Assembly (NCBI GenBank): GCA_949825045.1
Contig: OX463836.1
Coordinates: forward strand, 15,600,329-15,664,328
Length of the DNA stretch: 64,000 nt
Reading direction: 5' to 3'
Source of the DNA: Argyresthia goedartella
Taxonomy: Eukaryota; Arthropoda; Insecta; Lepidoptera; Argyresthiidae
The position numbers were made by a program, and so were the translations under genes. Below are positions 40,962-52,732 of the stretch, one piece after another (the first letter of the stretch is position 1; each line of letters begins with the position of its first letter). The notes under the pieces were generated by a model. That model did no database searches and was not told where the DNA came from. It saw nothing but the letters and a program-made list of their open reading frames with translations.

Positions 40962-43249
40962 CTATGGTTCAGCGAGCTCAACTCCAGATATGTCTTCACA
41001 TGACTTAAAGAAAGTAGAAGAAGAGTTCATAATTCTCTTGAGGACCGAGTCCCCCACCTTGACTTCTGCTGATCGAGGCGTGCCATCCCGACCCGTGTAC
41101 AAGTTGACGATCCGTCCTCTTCTCCATCTCAATGATAGCAGGTTCGCATCCTTAATCAGCACCAGAGCAGAGGGGGGCTCGTCCGGTCAGTCCACTTAAG
41201 GCGCTGCTGCAAGATGTGCAAGTACTCAAGGGACCACCGTTTCCAAAAATCTTGAGCCATCTGCTGCAACATCTGCCACCTAGTTAACCGACCTAACTTA
41301 AGATCACCGAATGGGTATTCTGGCAGGGCGTTAAGAGGCTGACCTATTAGGAAGTGACCCGGCGTCAACGCTTCCAAATCATTTGGATCCGAACTGAGCG
41401 GGCACAACGGACGCGAGTTCAGTGTCATTTCAATTTTACAGAACAGCGTCGCAAGCTCTTCAAAGCGTAGAGAGGTCTCACCGATGATCCTAGTCAGGTG
41501 CAACTTAGCCGATTTAACCGCAGCCTCAAAAATTCCTCCCCAATGAGGACGTCCCGGCGGACTGAAAACCCATTCAATCCCTCGTCGGGAGCAAGCCGTA
41601 CCGATGGCGTCCTGGTTACCGTTCAGGAATTGAGTGACCTCCTGCAGATATCGCCTGGCTCCGACAAAATTTGTGCCGTTGTCCGAACGGATTAATGTCG
41701 GGAGGCCCCTTCGTGAGACGAACCGATCCAGACATGCGATAAATGCCTCTGTAGTGAGGTCACTGACCACCTCCAAGTGGACTGCCTTCGTGGCCAAGCA
41801 CACGAAGACGCATAGGTATGCCTTCACTAATCTGGCGTTCCGTAGCTGTGAAGACTTGACCATGAATGGTCCCGCGAAATCCGTTCCGACACTCGCAAAG
41901 GGCCGGATTTCGTTAACTCTATCCGAGGGCAAATCGCCCATCTGGGGCTGCATCGTAGCCGCCTTGGCCCGATAACAAGGCAGGCACCGAAATACGACGC
42001 TACGCACTAAGCGTCTTCCCGATAGAATCCAGAACTTGCGCTGGAGAAACGCCATCAAGGCGTGGCATCCGACATGCCCATTCCGAATGTGTCGATCCTG
42101 TATCAACAGTTCGAACAACTTGCCTTTCCTAGGGAGTAACAATGGGTGACAAGCCGCATAAGGCAGGTTAGCATTCCGCAGCCGACCTCCTACCCTCAGC
42201 AATCCTTGAGGGTCAATAAACGGGTTGAGCCGAGCCACAGCTCCCTTCAGTTGGACGCGTCCGCGTCTCAGAATGTCCAGTTCGGACTTAAAGTGCACCG
42301 TCTGCACGTTCCGTACCACTGCGAACAAAGCATGGTTCCGTTCCCGTGGTGTCAGGACCTGTGTCCGCACCCGTTGCGCCTCAGAATTGCGAGAATTCCG
42401 TGCAAATCGGAAGGTCCAGGCGGTCACATTGACCAGCTTGTCGAGCGAGCTGTACCGTTCCAGCAGGCTTAACTCCTCTTCCGGCTCTGGTTGCGTCGTA
42501 CAGACACCGACTGTCAAGGCGCCGTTCGCCGAGGTAACGCGTGGACTCATTGGCCAATCCGATTTGGCTTGAGTCAACCATTTTGGACCCCACCACAAGG
42601 GATGTCCAACTAACTCCGGAGCGTGACACCCACGAGACGCACAGTCTGCTGGGTTCATTTCCCCTGGAACATGTCTCCAGATTAAGGGAACCTCCGAATT
42701 CAAAATCTGCGAAACCCGATTCGCCACAAAAATCTCCAGCTTGTGAACTGAAGCCTTCAGCCAGCATAACACGATCTGGCTGTCCGTCCAAGCGTAGACC
42801 GTATCTTCTAACGCTATTGACCCACGAAGAACCGTCATCGTGTGGTTGAGCAGACGAGTCAGGAGAGCCGCTCCTGAAAGCTCTAATTTGGGAATGGTCA
42901 GGCGAGTGCGCAACGGCGCAACCTTGCTCTTGGCCATGACCAACCGCATATCAACCTCCCCCGAGGAGTCGACCGTACGCAGGTACACCGCAGCTCCGTA
43001 GCCCTTCTCCGAGGCATCGCAAAACCCATGCAGGGTGGCGGTGTATTGTTTGGTGGGGACCAACCTCCGTGGCAGTGAAATCCGATAGATGCCAGGGAGG
43101 GTCGAAAAGAACGATTCCCACTCTGAGCTCAATGACCCGCCGATCGGGTCATCCCATTTCAGCTCACCAGACCACAATTGCTGCATAAAACACTTGAGCT
43201 GAAATGTTACCGGGGTGATCCACCCGTTTGGATCAAATGTCCTAGCCAC
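40962..43249 (-). pseudogene. BEL/Pao Pol: RT end, RNase H and integrase
   Basis: Nearly 700 uninterrupted residues (43249-41156). It begins FDPNGWITPVTFQLKCFMQQ, then RNase H (ATLHGFCDASEKGYGAAVYL, TLTIPKLELSGA-type, VYAWTDSQIVLCWLK). The integrase zinc region (HIRNGHVGCHALM...CLPCYRAKA) follows, and the core VGTDFAGPF, LIRSDNGTNFVGA and WGGIFEAAVKSAK, which place D, D and E as in Pao. This F-D-P-x-G-x-x-x-P opening and PHWGGIFE integrase motif are diagnostic of BEL/Pao. A frameshift near 41160 shifts the tail (LSLRWRRGRIVNLYTGRDG, VKVGDSVLKR) to 40962. The join to the upstream RT has an in-frame TGA. 3' LTR not identified. Confidence 0.92.
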
Positions 43250-43252
43250 CGT

Positions 43253-43978
43253 TCAAAGGCCGTTCCGTTTCGTCCAGACCTTCGGGGAGTCCAACTCGAC
43301 CCGATACGAAAACATGTCTGATACCGGTTGGTACTGGACGCCTAATACCGACAACATATTCGGATTTTCCAGATTTTCGATAATGTGGGGATCCTGCTGG
43401 TAGTCATCCGGATGACCAGACAGTAACTCTGGAGAGTTCGACATCCATTTCCGGAGCTCGTAACCTCCACCCCGTAAGAGCTCAACTAGCTCGTCCCGTC
43501 GAGCAAGCGCCTCCTCTACGGAATCTGCACCGGTACAGATATCGTCCACGTAGAGATCCTGCTCCAGGATCGCTGCTCCTCTAGGGAAATTTAACCGTTC
43601 TCGATCCGCTAACTCCCGCAGAGTGCGAATCGCCAAATAAGGACTAGACCGTAGCCCGTACGTGTTGGTGTTCAGCTCGTACACCCTGATGGGCTGATCT
43701 GGGCTCTCTAGCCACAGTATCAGCTGATACCGTCTATCGTCAGGGTGAATGACCGTCTGCCTAAACATCATCCGGATGTCAGCTACAAACACAACATTGT
43801 GTCGACGGAACCGTGTGATAACATCCGCGATGTCATGGTTCAACTTCGGCCCTGAATGCAAACACTGGTTCAGGTTCATGCCGTTAGATGTTGATGCCGA
43901 TCCATCGAACACTACCCGTATTTTGCCCTCCGGGGTCCTCAAGACCGCGTGATGAGGCAGGAAGCAGTGGTCTTCACG
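43253..43978 (-). pseudogene. BEL/Pao Pol: reverse transcriptase core
   Basis: Same frame as its neighbours, bounded by in-frame TAG (about 43978) and TGA (about 43250). It contains KIRVVFDGSASTSNGMNLNQ, FVADIRMMFRQTVIHPDD, LNTNTYGLRSSPYLAIRTL and the catalytic DLYVDDICTGADS with both Asp present. The GLRSSPYLAIRTL (vs FG..sP) and YVDD-I-x-TG pattern fits Pao RT. Otherwise unbroken, so the element decayed by few mutations. It lies directly between protease and RNase H in the normal Pao order. Confidence 0.92.
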
Positions 43979-44879
43979 CTACCAGTCGATACCCGAAACC
44001 GACATGTGGCCGAGCGACTCGTATTCCCGCATGAAGTCGACGTACTTCTGCCGGAAAATCCCGTCACGCTTCATGCGTCGTTCCATCGACAAAAGCCGCG
44101 TCTCGGCTGCATGGTGTGAACTGCCCAGCGGTGGGCGATCACTCCGGAATGGAAGACGTGTGAGAAATCCACCTGACCGAAGGCGACCAGTATTGTTCCC
44201 ATAACACTGTTCACACTCTTCTTCCACCGGGTCCAACCGGCGGACCGTAGGTGGTTCCTCCACCTCCCAAAACTTCTGTATCACCTCCGAGATTACACAA
44301 CCGAATAAGGGACTACAAGTCGCTAGGCGTGGGGCAGCCGGCATTACCGGACCCATTACCGCATGGCCCAGTCTGGTGTTGACCGAAACCAGACCAGTCG
44401 CCTGCAACACGTGGACACCTGGCAATAACAGGTATCCCAAGGCATCAACACCCAATAAAATGTCTACTGCGCCCGGAATATCAAACTCCGGGTCAGCCAG
44501 TGACAACCCAGCGACCAACTGTCGCACCGAGGGCGACAACCGTACGTGAGGGTGTGAGCCCATCACATTATGCATGACTAATGCCGTGACCGTCAGATTC
44601 ACCGATGAATCCACCCGTGACGAGAGAGTAATCCGACATACTCCCTTAACGGAACCGACTTCCGTGTTCCCAATTCCCCGAATGGAATGTGGATACTCCC
44701 TTACCGAAATGCCGAACCGTCTTACAAGGTTGCACGAGACTAAGCACCCCTGGGCCCCCGAGTCCAATAGTGCTCGTGCCACACATGATTTGCCGTCCGA
44801 ACTCCACGCTATCACAGAGGCGGTGGGGAGCATGACCGTCTGTGGAGTGGCGGCACCCTGTAAGTGGGCGGCGTGTCCC
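43979..44879 (-). pseudogene. BEL/Pao Pol: aspartic protease and linker
   Basis: From about 44879 the frame runs HAAHLQGAATPQT, then RALLDSGAQGCLVSCNLVRR (DSG active site) and DILLGVDALGYLLLPG (the LLGxD second motif), as in Pao proteases. The following VEEPPTVRRLDPVEEECEQC and MSVSGIDW mark the linker to RT. In-frame TAG codons lie at both ends (about 44880 and 43978). In the live element this would be one continuous gag-pol frame; here protease would be cut off from both sides. Confidence 0.88.
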
Positions 44880-45820
44880 TAGCGGGAACCTTCGCGGGAT
44901 CCGAACCCGCTGAGACCTCCGTCGGCCTCGGAGTAACTCGGCTGCTGATATGCAACCGGCATATCAGACCGGATGTGCATCAAGGGGTCTCAACCCGTAT
45001 AATAGGCCCCTCGCTGTCCCGGTATCCGACCATACCGGACGGTGTACGGTGTGCCCGGTGCGCACCGTGGATGAATGGGGGAGAGCGGATCCAACCTGGG
45101 GCGCTCTAGGAATGGGGGCGACGTCCGACTGTTCGCCTCCCAGAGCGACGGGCCGGGTGGCGCAGAAGGTGGTGGGCTCCCAGCCTTCGCGCTACTCATA
45201 GGTGCCATCTGACACCTGTCCGTAACACGCGGTGAGCCAGCGGCCCGAAGTCCTCGCTGACCGTGGAAAGCGGCGACCGAACCCCGGCTATCCCGCATGT
45301 TACCCCCCGCGCTGCCCCCTTCCCCTCGGGGGGGGGGGGGGTCCCGTCCGCGGGTACCCCAGTCACCCCGTTGGTGACTCCCGTTGCCCGGAGGGGGACT
45401 GGGTCCGGCCCTGGTTGGGCCCTGTGGCCGACCAACCTGAGTCCGGCCCTGGTGACCGTCCGAAGGGCCTGACCGATTCAGGCACAACACTATGTGGTGC
45501 TTGCCACCACAGCACTCACAGGGGAACGCGCGCGAGCACTCGCTCAGCGTGTGCGGCCCCAAACAACCGAAACACAATCGATGACGGAAGACTATCTTCC
45601 TGCGGGCAGCTACCCCGAGCGCCTTAAATTTGGCGCAACTGGTCACGTCATGACCGGCACTGTCGCAGTGTACACAGCCGTCACCCGACGGCGCGGCATT
45701 CAAAACGCCAAATTGTTTCGACCTCCCTCCACCCCGTGGGGGCGGGGGGCGCGGCCCCTCCCGCTATCCGCGCGGGTTGGCGCTGCACACTGGCCTCCGT
45801 GTCCAGTGTGTCACATCGCC
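44880..45820 (-). pseudogene. BEL/Pao Gag: nucleocapsid with three zinc knuckles
   Basis: Residues in order: CVHCDSAGHDVTSC, RHRLCFGCLGPHTLSEC and CECCGGKHHIVLC, three closely spaced Cys/His knuckles typical of Pao gag, then a Gly/Pro/Arg-rich region (45000-45450) with a G/C run near 45330. An in-frame TGA near 44988 and a TAG near 44880 separate it from protease. A frameshift near 45820 separates it from the capsid part. The stretch is much more GC-rich than its surroundings, which generates long meaningless frames on the other strand. Confidence 0.87.
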
Positions 45821-46605
45821 TTCATTCACCCTCCAAAAGATCTGTCAATTGGACGAGTGTGGGCAGTTCCGTGCTACTGCCTTCATGCAGCTGTTCAAAC
45901 CGACTTTGAACAGCTGCAGGCAATCGTGACAAAACCATATATAAAACAATGTATGACCATTGGTCTACCGGAAGACCAAGGTTCTGAAGGGCCTTAGTGG
46001 CCACCAGCACAGGGTTGAGCACCTGTACTCGGATGTCAATATCCCGGGTTACTCTAGGGATGCTAAACAGCTTCCCCAGCTGCGCATCAACCAACCGCCG
46101 TTTGTGTTGGTAGCGGTCCAACAATATGGACCTTGCTATCCCATAATTGCCCGCCGTGACCGTTAGGTGACCGACCAACTCCTTCGGTTCACCCCGCAGA
46201 GCCATCAATAGTTGGGCCAACTTGTAATCGTTGTCCAGGTCGTCCCGACCGTGGACCAAACTATCAAATAAATTGATGAAGGCCGGCCACTCATCAATTG
46301 CCCCACTGAAGGCCGGAATCTCCAGGTATGGCAGCCGTCCAACAACACCCTTCGGGGGTGGGTCTCCGTTACCCTCCCCACGGTCATTCCTTCGCGACCG
46401 CTTAATTTTCTCCGAGCGACGCCCGATGTCACCCAAGCATTCCATCGCTTGGTCAGCATCCGCGCAGAGCCGTTTCACTGTAGACACCGAAGCTTCATCA
46501 GTAAGCCCGAGAGTCCGGTCGCTCCACATACTTATGAGTATGTGCGAGCCATCTCATTTCCTCCCGGACACCACGCCGCAGTACCGTCAAGGGTGAAGGT
46601 GCCAT
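45821..46605 (-). pseudogene. BEL/Pao Gag: N-terminal and capsid region
   Basis: The start ATG is at 46605 (MAPSPLTVLRRGVREEMRWL). A frameshift near 46530 leads into the main frame: RSEKIKRSRRNDRGE, then RLPYLEIPAFSGAIDEWPAF, FINLFDSLVHG, YKLAQLLMALRGEPKELVGH and YGIARSILLDRYQHKRRLVD. The LPxLxIPxFxGxxxxWxxF motif is the conserved capsid signature (DUF1759-type) of BEL/Pao Gag. Capsid assembly is the expected role. At least two frameshifts make it inactive. Confidence 0.9.
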
Positions 46606-47325
46606 GTTGACCGATTTAATAGATTTCCTATACTTCACTACCGAACTAAGTATAGCCAGAGACCAGCACTTGCCCGTCAGCGCTGGGCACAGAAATTAAA
46701 ACTAAGTTGTCAAAACTAAGGCAACCACTAAAACAATTAAATCCTAAAAATATATAATATGGTCGCCCTGTGGATATACACCTTATAACTATACACTCTA
46801 AATCAATTAGAGAATGCCACCATAAAGCACAATAAAAAATAACACACAAAAATTTATTTTAAGAAAAAAAAACTATTTTTAATATAATGTACCTACATTA
46901 TGAATATATGCCGTGAACCTTCTAGAAGTGGCCTTTCCGATATGACCTACACTTCTACTGAGGTCAGCAAAATCAGCTTAATACCCCTTAAATAGCCCGA
47001 CCCTGCTCTGTAAACCGAAATAACACTGCAATACTATAGAACCCGACTGCAATACTATAGACCGACCGAATGACTGTTCCTTATGCCCACCACAGTAGTT
47101 TTCGACTACAATTTTATAATAATTGTTAACTAAATTGTCAATTATACGTTCGCTAACCGAAAATGAACCTAAATTGTGGTATACCGACCACAAGACTCAC
47201 TCACAAAATGATTGCCGACCAATCTGAGGTACCCACCCTCTCCCAACTACAATGTGGCAAAAAAACAACCCTACAACCGTCCGTGAATCGATTTCCTACT
47301 AGGAAACCGCGCCTCTGCTACCAAA
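46606..47325 (-). other. BEL/Pao leader with primer-binding site
   Basis: Non-coding. On the minus strand TTTGGTAGCAGAGGCGCGG (about 47306-47324) follows the presumed LTR end ATTTAACA, a TGG-type primer-binding site. No gene. Confidence 0.55.
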
Positions 47326-47812
47326 ATGTTAAATCCACGCCTCAACCGAAAGGGGTGGAATCTTGGTAGGGTTGTTTTTCAGTGGAATGTCACAAGTAGT
47401 ACTGACCTTGACGCCGTGGACCGGCATTCGAAAGTTCAATTCGAGGCAGGAGTACGGGATGAGGAACACAAGGGTGGGGATGTTGGGAGTCGAATCTTAC
47501 TCGCGTCGTAGCCCGCTGCTGATGCCGTCGTGATGCTGCCGACTACAAGGGTCGCTATCCGAACGCGACGAATTGGTGACCGAACCAATTCAACCTTTCA
47601 CAGCACGAAGCACTCACTACGATGACGTGAAATCTACTTATTTCTTGACGATTATTAACGAGATTATTATAACTAACATTCGGCCAAACTCCGATGCCTG
47701 CCGCCGACAATTTTTCCACGTGCCAAGTGACAGCTAGCTAGTCATTTTTTTCTATACAAGTGACAGCTAGCTAGTGATGTTCCGATCACTCGCGGTCGAT
47801 CCGCGCAACAAA
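47326..47812 (-). repeat. Candidate 5' LTR of the BEL/Pao element
   Basis: On the minus strand this runs TGTTGCGCGGATCGACC to GGATTTAACA, ending at the primer-binding site. The outer boundary is a guess based on TG...CA and cannot be confirmed because no 3' LTR was found. It contains the direct repeat CAAGTGACAGCTAGCTAGT (about 47728 and 47757). Confidence 0.4.
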
Positions 47813-48984
47813 AACCGAGGTGCGTTCCAAAGCATAAATATTAAACAGTAAATATGCTGCAAGCATAATCTTAAATAACATCGAGTACCCTAATCCTTAT
47901 CCGACCAACTACAATTAAGGAGGCTATGCACCTTAAAAAAATTAATTAAAAAACTTAAATTATAACACCCTATGATCCCATCATACAATTATTCGGCTTA
48001 ACACTAACCTACCTAACGCTAGAAAACTATCTATTACAATACGAAGGCAAACAGCTGAATCTAGCTAAGATTTAGCTTCTCGAATGGTTATCATTCGACA
48101 AACTTTCTGACAAAAAAAACTAGCGAAAAACTTATCAGACAACTATAATACCTCCGTTCTTAAAATTAACACAACTCCATCTTCGCTTAAAAAAAAATAT
48201 TTACTCATTCCACCGAATGGAAATATTTCAAAAATTAACGCAGGCAAAGATCAAAGAAAAAAATTATCTTTTTCAAATATAGGAAACGTCAACCATATTA
48301 ACATGATTAATCTATATGTGTATAACCGTATTACTAAGCCACAGCTTAAGAATGAGTTCATTAAAATTCGTTCCAATAATACGATGAAATCAACTAGCTT
48401 TAAAACCGATACTTCAACTTACAAACATCTCAACTAATCCATAGGAATTCAGTAAACTATCTTTTACTATTAACAGTTTAAGATAATCGCCGTGAGTTGC
48501 AACCAATTACCCAAGTTAAAACACTACAAAGAATCTCGAATGTGTATCGAAGACCCGAGTTATCCCACATCAGAAATTATTTTCATTGAGAAACCTTCGT
48601 TACCAACTTTATCAACAACCCTTACTCTCCCCTTACCAAATCATCCCAACTCTATACTTTAAGAACGCAGGAACCAAAACAGAACCCTATGACGAATAGC
48701 TATTGCCTCGTCATACTGCTCTCAAAGATAAAACCAGGCGATCGGTTCGAACAATTATACGAACTGTCGTTTATAAAAGTTTCTCATATAAAGGTAATCT
48801 ACCACGGAAATCTAGTATGTTACAAATATTTCTTGGGTCTTTGGTGAACGGTCCTCATCAGACATCATAGTTCAGCAACAACATGAAAACAAACACCGGT
48901 TAATAAACAATTCATAACCATACCGCATACATAAACCACAAACCAACAACCGGGATAAAATTATATTATACTCCTAATGTATAA
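47813..48984 (-). other. Probable 3' LTR and 3' UTR of the minus-strand Gypsy element
   Basis: No gene. On the minus strand AAGGGGAGAGTAAGGGT is followed by TGTTGATAAAG (48617 downward), a polypurine tract plus LTR start. The other LTR end was not found. The remainder is AT-rich. Confidence 0.4.
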
Positions 48985-49896
48985 TTATTTAATATCAGAC
49001 GAACTCCTCAACGTAGCACAAAGCGTTTTAATCGATTTGTCAATTACGCCCCGTGACCGTGAGTTCAGACGACGAATCAGCACATTAGACCTCCCAACGA
49101 TCTCAATGACCTTGTATGGTCCTTGATACAGACGTGCCAACTTCATACATCTTCCCGTTATCCGCCTTGGTACGTATAACAAAACTAAGTCATTTACCCG
49201 GAACGATCTGGGCTTTGATCTCATATCGTAATACCGTTTTTGTACACGCTGTGCGTTCGCAATATTCCCTAACGCCTTAGTCAGCAGCCTTCCCATACGA
49301 TTAACCCTTTCATCTATCGTTTCGTCTAAACCAACTGCATTTAATCCTAATGATCGATCCACCACTGAGCACTGTTCCCTACCAAATAAAATATTACACG
49401 GCGACACTTTCGTTGACGCCTGCACGCTAGTGTTATACGCATGTACTACCAAAGGTAAAACTGTGCACCATTGCCTTTGATTACTACCTAAATATTTTGA
49501 TAACATCGAAGTTAACGTTCTATTCATTCGTTCTACCAAACCGTTACTATGTGGGTGAAACGAACTTGTATGTATTATTTTAGCCCCAAACTGTTCTACC
49601 GTTTCTTTTGCGATTCCCGCCGTAAAAACTGTACCTCTATCTGAAATAATTTCCCTAATAGGCCCGAACCTACAGAAAACTTCCTCAACTAAAAACGGCA
49701 CTACATCTTCCGATGTAACCCTAGGTAATGCCTTACATATCGCAAACCGCGACGCATACTCTACCGCGACTATAATAAATCGGTTATCTCTCGACGAACG
49801 TGGAAACGCTCCTAACACGTCGATTCCTACCTTCTCAAAAATATCCGAGACCCTAATCGGCATCAAATCTGCTACGCTTTTAACTAATTTACTTTC
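48985..49896 (-). pseudogene. Ty3/Gypsy Pol: integrase
   Basis: After an in-frame TAA replacing the codon that follows CVSC (about 49894), the frame reads IFEKVGIDVLGAFPRSSRDN (first Asp), EIISDRGTVFTAG (second Asp), FHPHSNGLVERMNRTLTSML (Glu), then YYDMRSKPRSFRVNDLVLLY and YQGPYKVIEI (GPY/F module). All three catalytic residues remain. It is the C-terminal portion of the pol running from 52307. No chromodomain seen. Confidence 0.92.
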
Positions 49897-50703
49897 TTAA
49901 CACGATACGCACGAAGCTATATAACGCTCTATCTCCTTATCGGCTTTCGGCATGAAATATTTCGACCGAAATCTCTTCAACGTCTTTGCGAGACCCAAAT
50001 GACCTCCTGTCCACGCCTCATCATGTAATTCGTTCATTTCATTTTGAAACAAAGACCTAGGCAATACTAATACCTCCCTAATTTCTCCATCTCTACGTAC
50101 GCTTTTATATAATAAAATATTTCTCAAACAAAAACCGCTACGCCACGCTTCCGGACGTTCAATCAACCGCGTCAACCATCTATTACAAAATGAATCATTC
50201 GCTTGATCCGCCTGTAACGACTCTACATTAATACTAAAAACTTCCAAACCATCATCATCAGGTTCAGAACGAGAAGAAGACTGAGGTCCTTCTGTTTCCC
50301 GTTTCCCTTCTTCCATTAGCGGATTCCTACTCAAAAAATCTGCCACTACATTGGTTTGCCCCGAGCAATGAACTATCTCGTAATCACATTCTTGTATCGC
50401 TAACGCCCATGGCGCTAACCTACCGGACATATCTTTTTTCGACTGTAACCAACATAACGCGCTATGGTCTGTAACAACCTGAAAATACGATCCCGAAAGA
50501 TTAATAAAGTTATAGTGCCTTAACGCCCATACTAACCCCAGACACTCTTTCTCCGTCGTACTATATTTTTTCTCCGCATCCGTTAACTTCCTAGACGCAT
50601 AGGCAACCGGACTCATTTTATCAACGCCCTGCATCAACACTGCACCTAACGCCTCGTTAGACGCATCCACATAAACCCTCGTAGTAACCGACTTATCCCC
50701 CAA
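49897..50703 (-). pseudogene. Ty3/Gypsy Pol: RNase H and integrase zinc region
   Basis: RNase H: TRVYVDASNEALGAVLMQ, YSTTEKECLGLVWALRHYN and FQVVTDHSALCWLQSKKDM. Then SGQTNVVADFLSRNP closes RNase H, and HLGLAKTLKRFRSKYF...IASCVSC is the integrase zinc region. Bounded by an in-frame TAG near 50708 and a TAA near 49894. Apart from those stops the protein is uninterrupted, so decay is limited. Confidence 0.92.
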
Positions 50704-50709
50704 ATAATA

Positions 50710-52038
50710 CTAAATAATTGGCGCACTACACATAACCTTCTTAATATAATCGAACGAATTCTGCAATTCTTCATTCCATTGAAACTTTACCCCCTTTTTC
50801 AATAATTTAGTGAGAGGTAACGATATTCTCGCAAAATTCGATACAAATTTTCTATAATAAGAAAATAAACCTAATAATTGTTTCACATCCTTTGCATATG
50901 TGGGAGTTGGAACCTGTTGCATAGCCTTCAGCTTTTTCTCACTAGGTTTTACTCCTACATTCGAGATTAGATAACCTAGCATCTCAATCTCGCAAAAACC
51001 GAATTTACATTTGGGTGGCTTGAAGGTCAAGTTCGCTTCTCTAAACCGCCCAAAAACTTTCTGCAACGTACCGGTGAACTCCTCGAACGTTCTACCATAC
51101 ACAATTACATTGTCTACGTAAACCATAACCCCTTTAAATCTTAAATCCGCTAAAACTTTATCCATCATCCGTTGGAAAACTGCTTGTCTCGTTGCGAAAC
51201 CGAACGGAACAACATTAAATTCATAAAGACCCGTGGTCGTGACGAAAGCCGTTTTATGCCTACCTTCCGTAATAACCGTCTGCCGATAACCTGAATTGAG
51301 ATCTAACTGCGCAAAATACTTGGCCCCGGCCAAACTATCGACAATGTCTTCTATCCGCGGAATAGGATAACTATCCCTACAAATTTTCTTATCTAATTTT
51401 CGATAATCTACACAAAACCTCCATGAATTATCGGGATTTTTAATTAACACAACGGGCGCATAAGAACTAGTGGATTCCCTAATAACACCTAGTTTCAACA
51501 TCTCCGCGACCTGCTCCTCAATAATTTCTCGTTGCACCGGCGAAACGCGATACGGGTGACAATGAACCGGCTCTTCATCATAAGTCTTAATATCGACCGA
51601 CACTATCTCCGACCTACCTAACTGGTCAGTTGCAAACGCAAATCTATCCGCATTCCTATCCAACAACGCCAATAATACTTGCTTATCATTCCTATATAAA
51701 TCCTCATTTACGATAAACCCTTTATCTTCTACCCCAAACGCAAATTCGCACGAATCCGATAACCCCGAGAAATAAACGTAATCGCCCTTTCTTAACCCCT
51801 GAAAGTCGACAAAATCTATCACGTCACGATCCTCGATAACCGTGGTTTCCCCGAAGTTCACTTGTTTCCTTCTAGAACCGTCTAGAAAGTCCGACCCTAT
51901 CTTTTGTTTTGAAAGAATCCCTACGCGCATGACATTTCGTTTTACCGGTGTCGTTTTTTGTTTCGTATGGAAATTATTGAAAAACGGTATTTTTCCCTGG
52001 AAAAAACACATACACCAATGAAAAAAATCAATATTCAT
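50710..52038 (-). pseudogene. Ty3/Gypsy Pol: reverse transcriptase with altered active site
   Basis: RT blocks: VHCHPYRVSPVQREIIEEQV, NSWRFCVDYRKLDKKICRDS, YFAQLDLNSGYRQTVI, YEFNVVPFGFATRQAVFQRM and, as catalytic box, VMVYVDNVIVYGRT. The expected pair is Asp-Asp; here the second is Asn, a single G-to-A change (GAT to AAT), predicted to abolish polymerisation. Downstream CEIEMLGYLISNVGVKPS and QLLGLFSYYRKFVSNFA (connection) are normal. A frameshift near 52035 separates it from the protease. Confidence 0.92.
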
Positions 52039-52307
52039 ACTTTACTTAAAAAATCCACCCCTAAAATAATGCTACAATTTAAATCAGTTATTACTAAAAA
52101 TTCCTGTGAAAAGTTAAAATTGTCCAAACTAAAATCTTTAATACATTTCCCTACAATTTGCAATAAACTTCCATTTACCGCCTTAATCCGTCTCTTCTCT
52201 TCTTGCATACATCTCGCACCCACTTGATCTGCAATGGCTGGGCTGATGCATGAAGCCGTAGCGCCTGTATTTAAAAGAGCTACCACGTTTATACTAGAAG
52301 AATTCAA
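52035..52307 (-). pseudogene. Ty3/Gypsy Pol: aspartic protease fragment
   Basis: NVVALLNTGATASCISPAIA carries the active-site position as NTG instead of DTG (a G-to-A type change in the aspartate codon), and IVITDLNCSIILGVDFLSK-type sequence (LxCSIILGxDFL) is the second motif. It starts at 52307, immediately beside the 5' end of the next element, so gag and the 5' LTR are missing. Confidence 0.85.
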
Positions 52308-52327
52308 TAAAACTAAACTTTTTTTTC

Positions 52328-52732
52328 GACCGCGGCCATCATTGCGAGCAGACGCTTAGCCTATCGCTCCAGTTTTATTATCTGTTTACCCAGTTCAAAG
52401 TCGTCGAAGCTGTGTGTTTTCTACACAGGCTGAAGCCTGGTGAAGCAGGATTTCCCCTGTGATATCTGCACAGTGCATAATAAGTGATTATTTAGATTTA
52501 GTGTTTTAGACTATCCTATTCAGTGCAGTGTTATAATCGACCTGAGGGTGGTTGATAAATAAATCATATGCCACATGCACGGTATGTGCCGTCGCCAGCG
52601 CCATCTGGCGTCGTCAAAGCGTATACAATACTGTCAATATATCGATCAGTGATCGGACGGTCGATCGGGCCCCTGTAACGTACTGCGACGTTCATCGAGT
52701 TTGAGCATAGGGGTCGCCAGTTGTATGTAAAC
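52328..52732 (+). other. 5' UTR of the PHD-type non-LTR element
   Basis: Starts about CGACCGCGGCCATCATTGCG next to a poly-T run and leads to the ORF1 ATG at 52733. No gene; probably the full 5' end of the element with its internal promoter. Confidence 0.5.

Noticed and set aside
45232..45997. Long plus-strand frames in GC-rich DNA
   Set aside because: Shadows of the Pao nucleocapsid region; high GC removes stop codons. No domain recognised.
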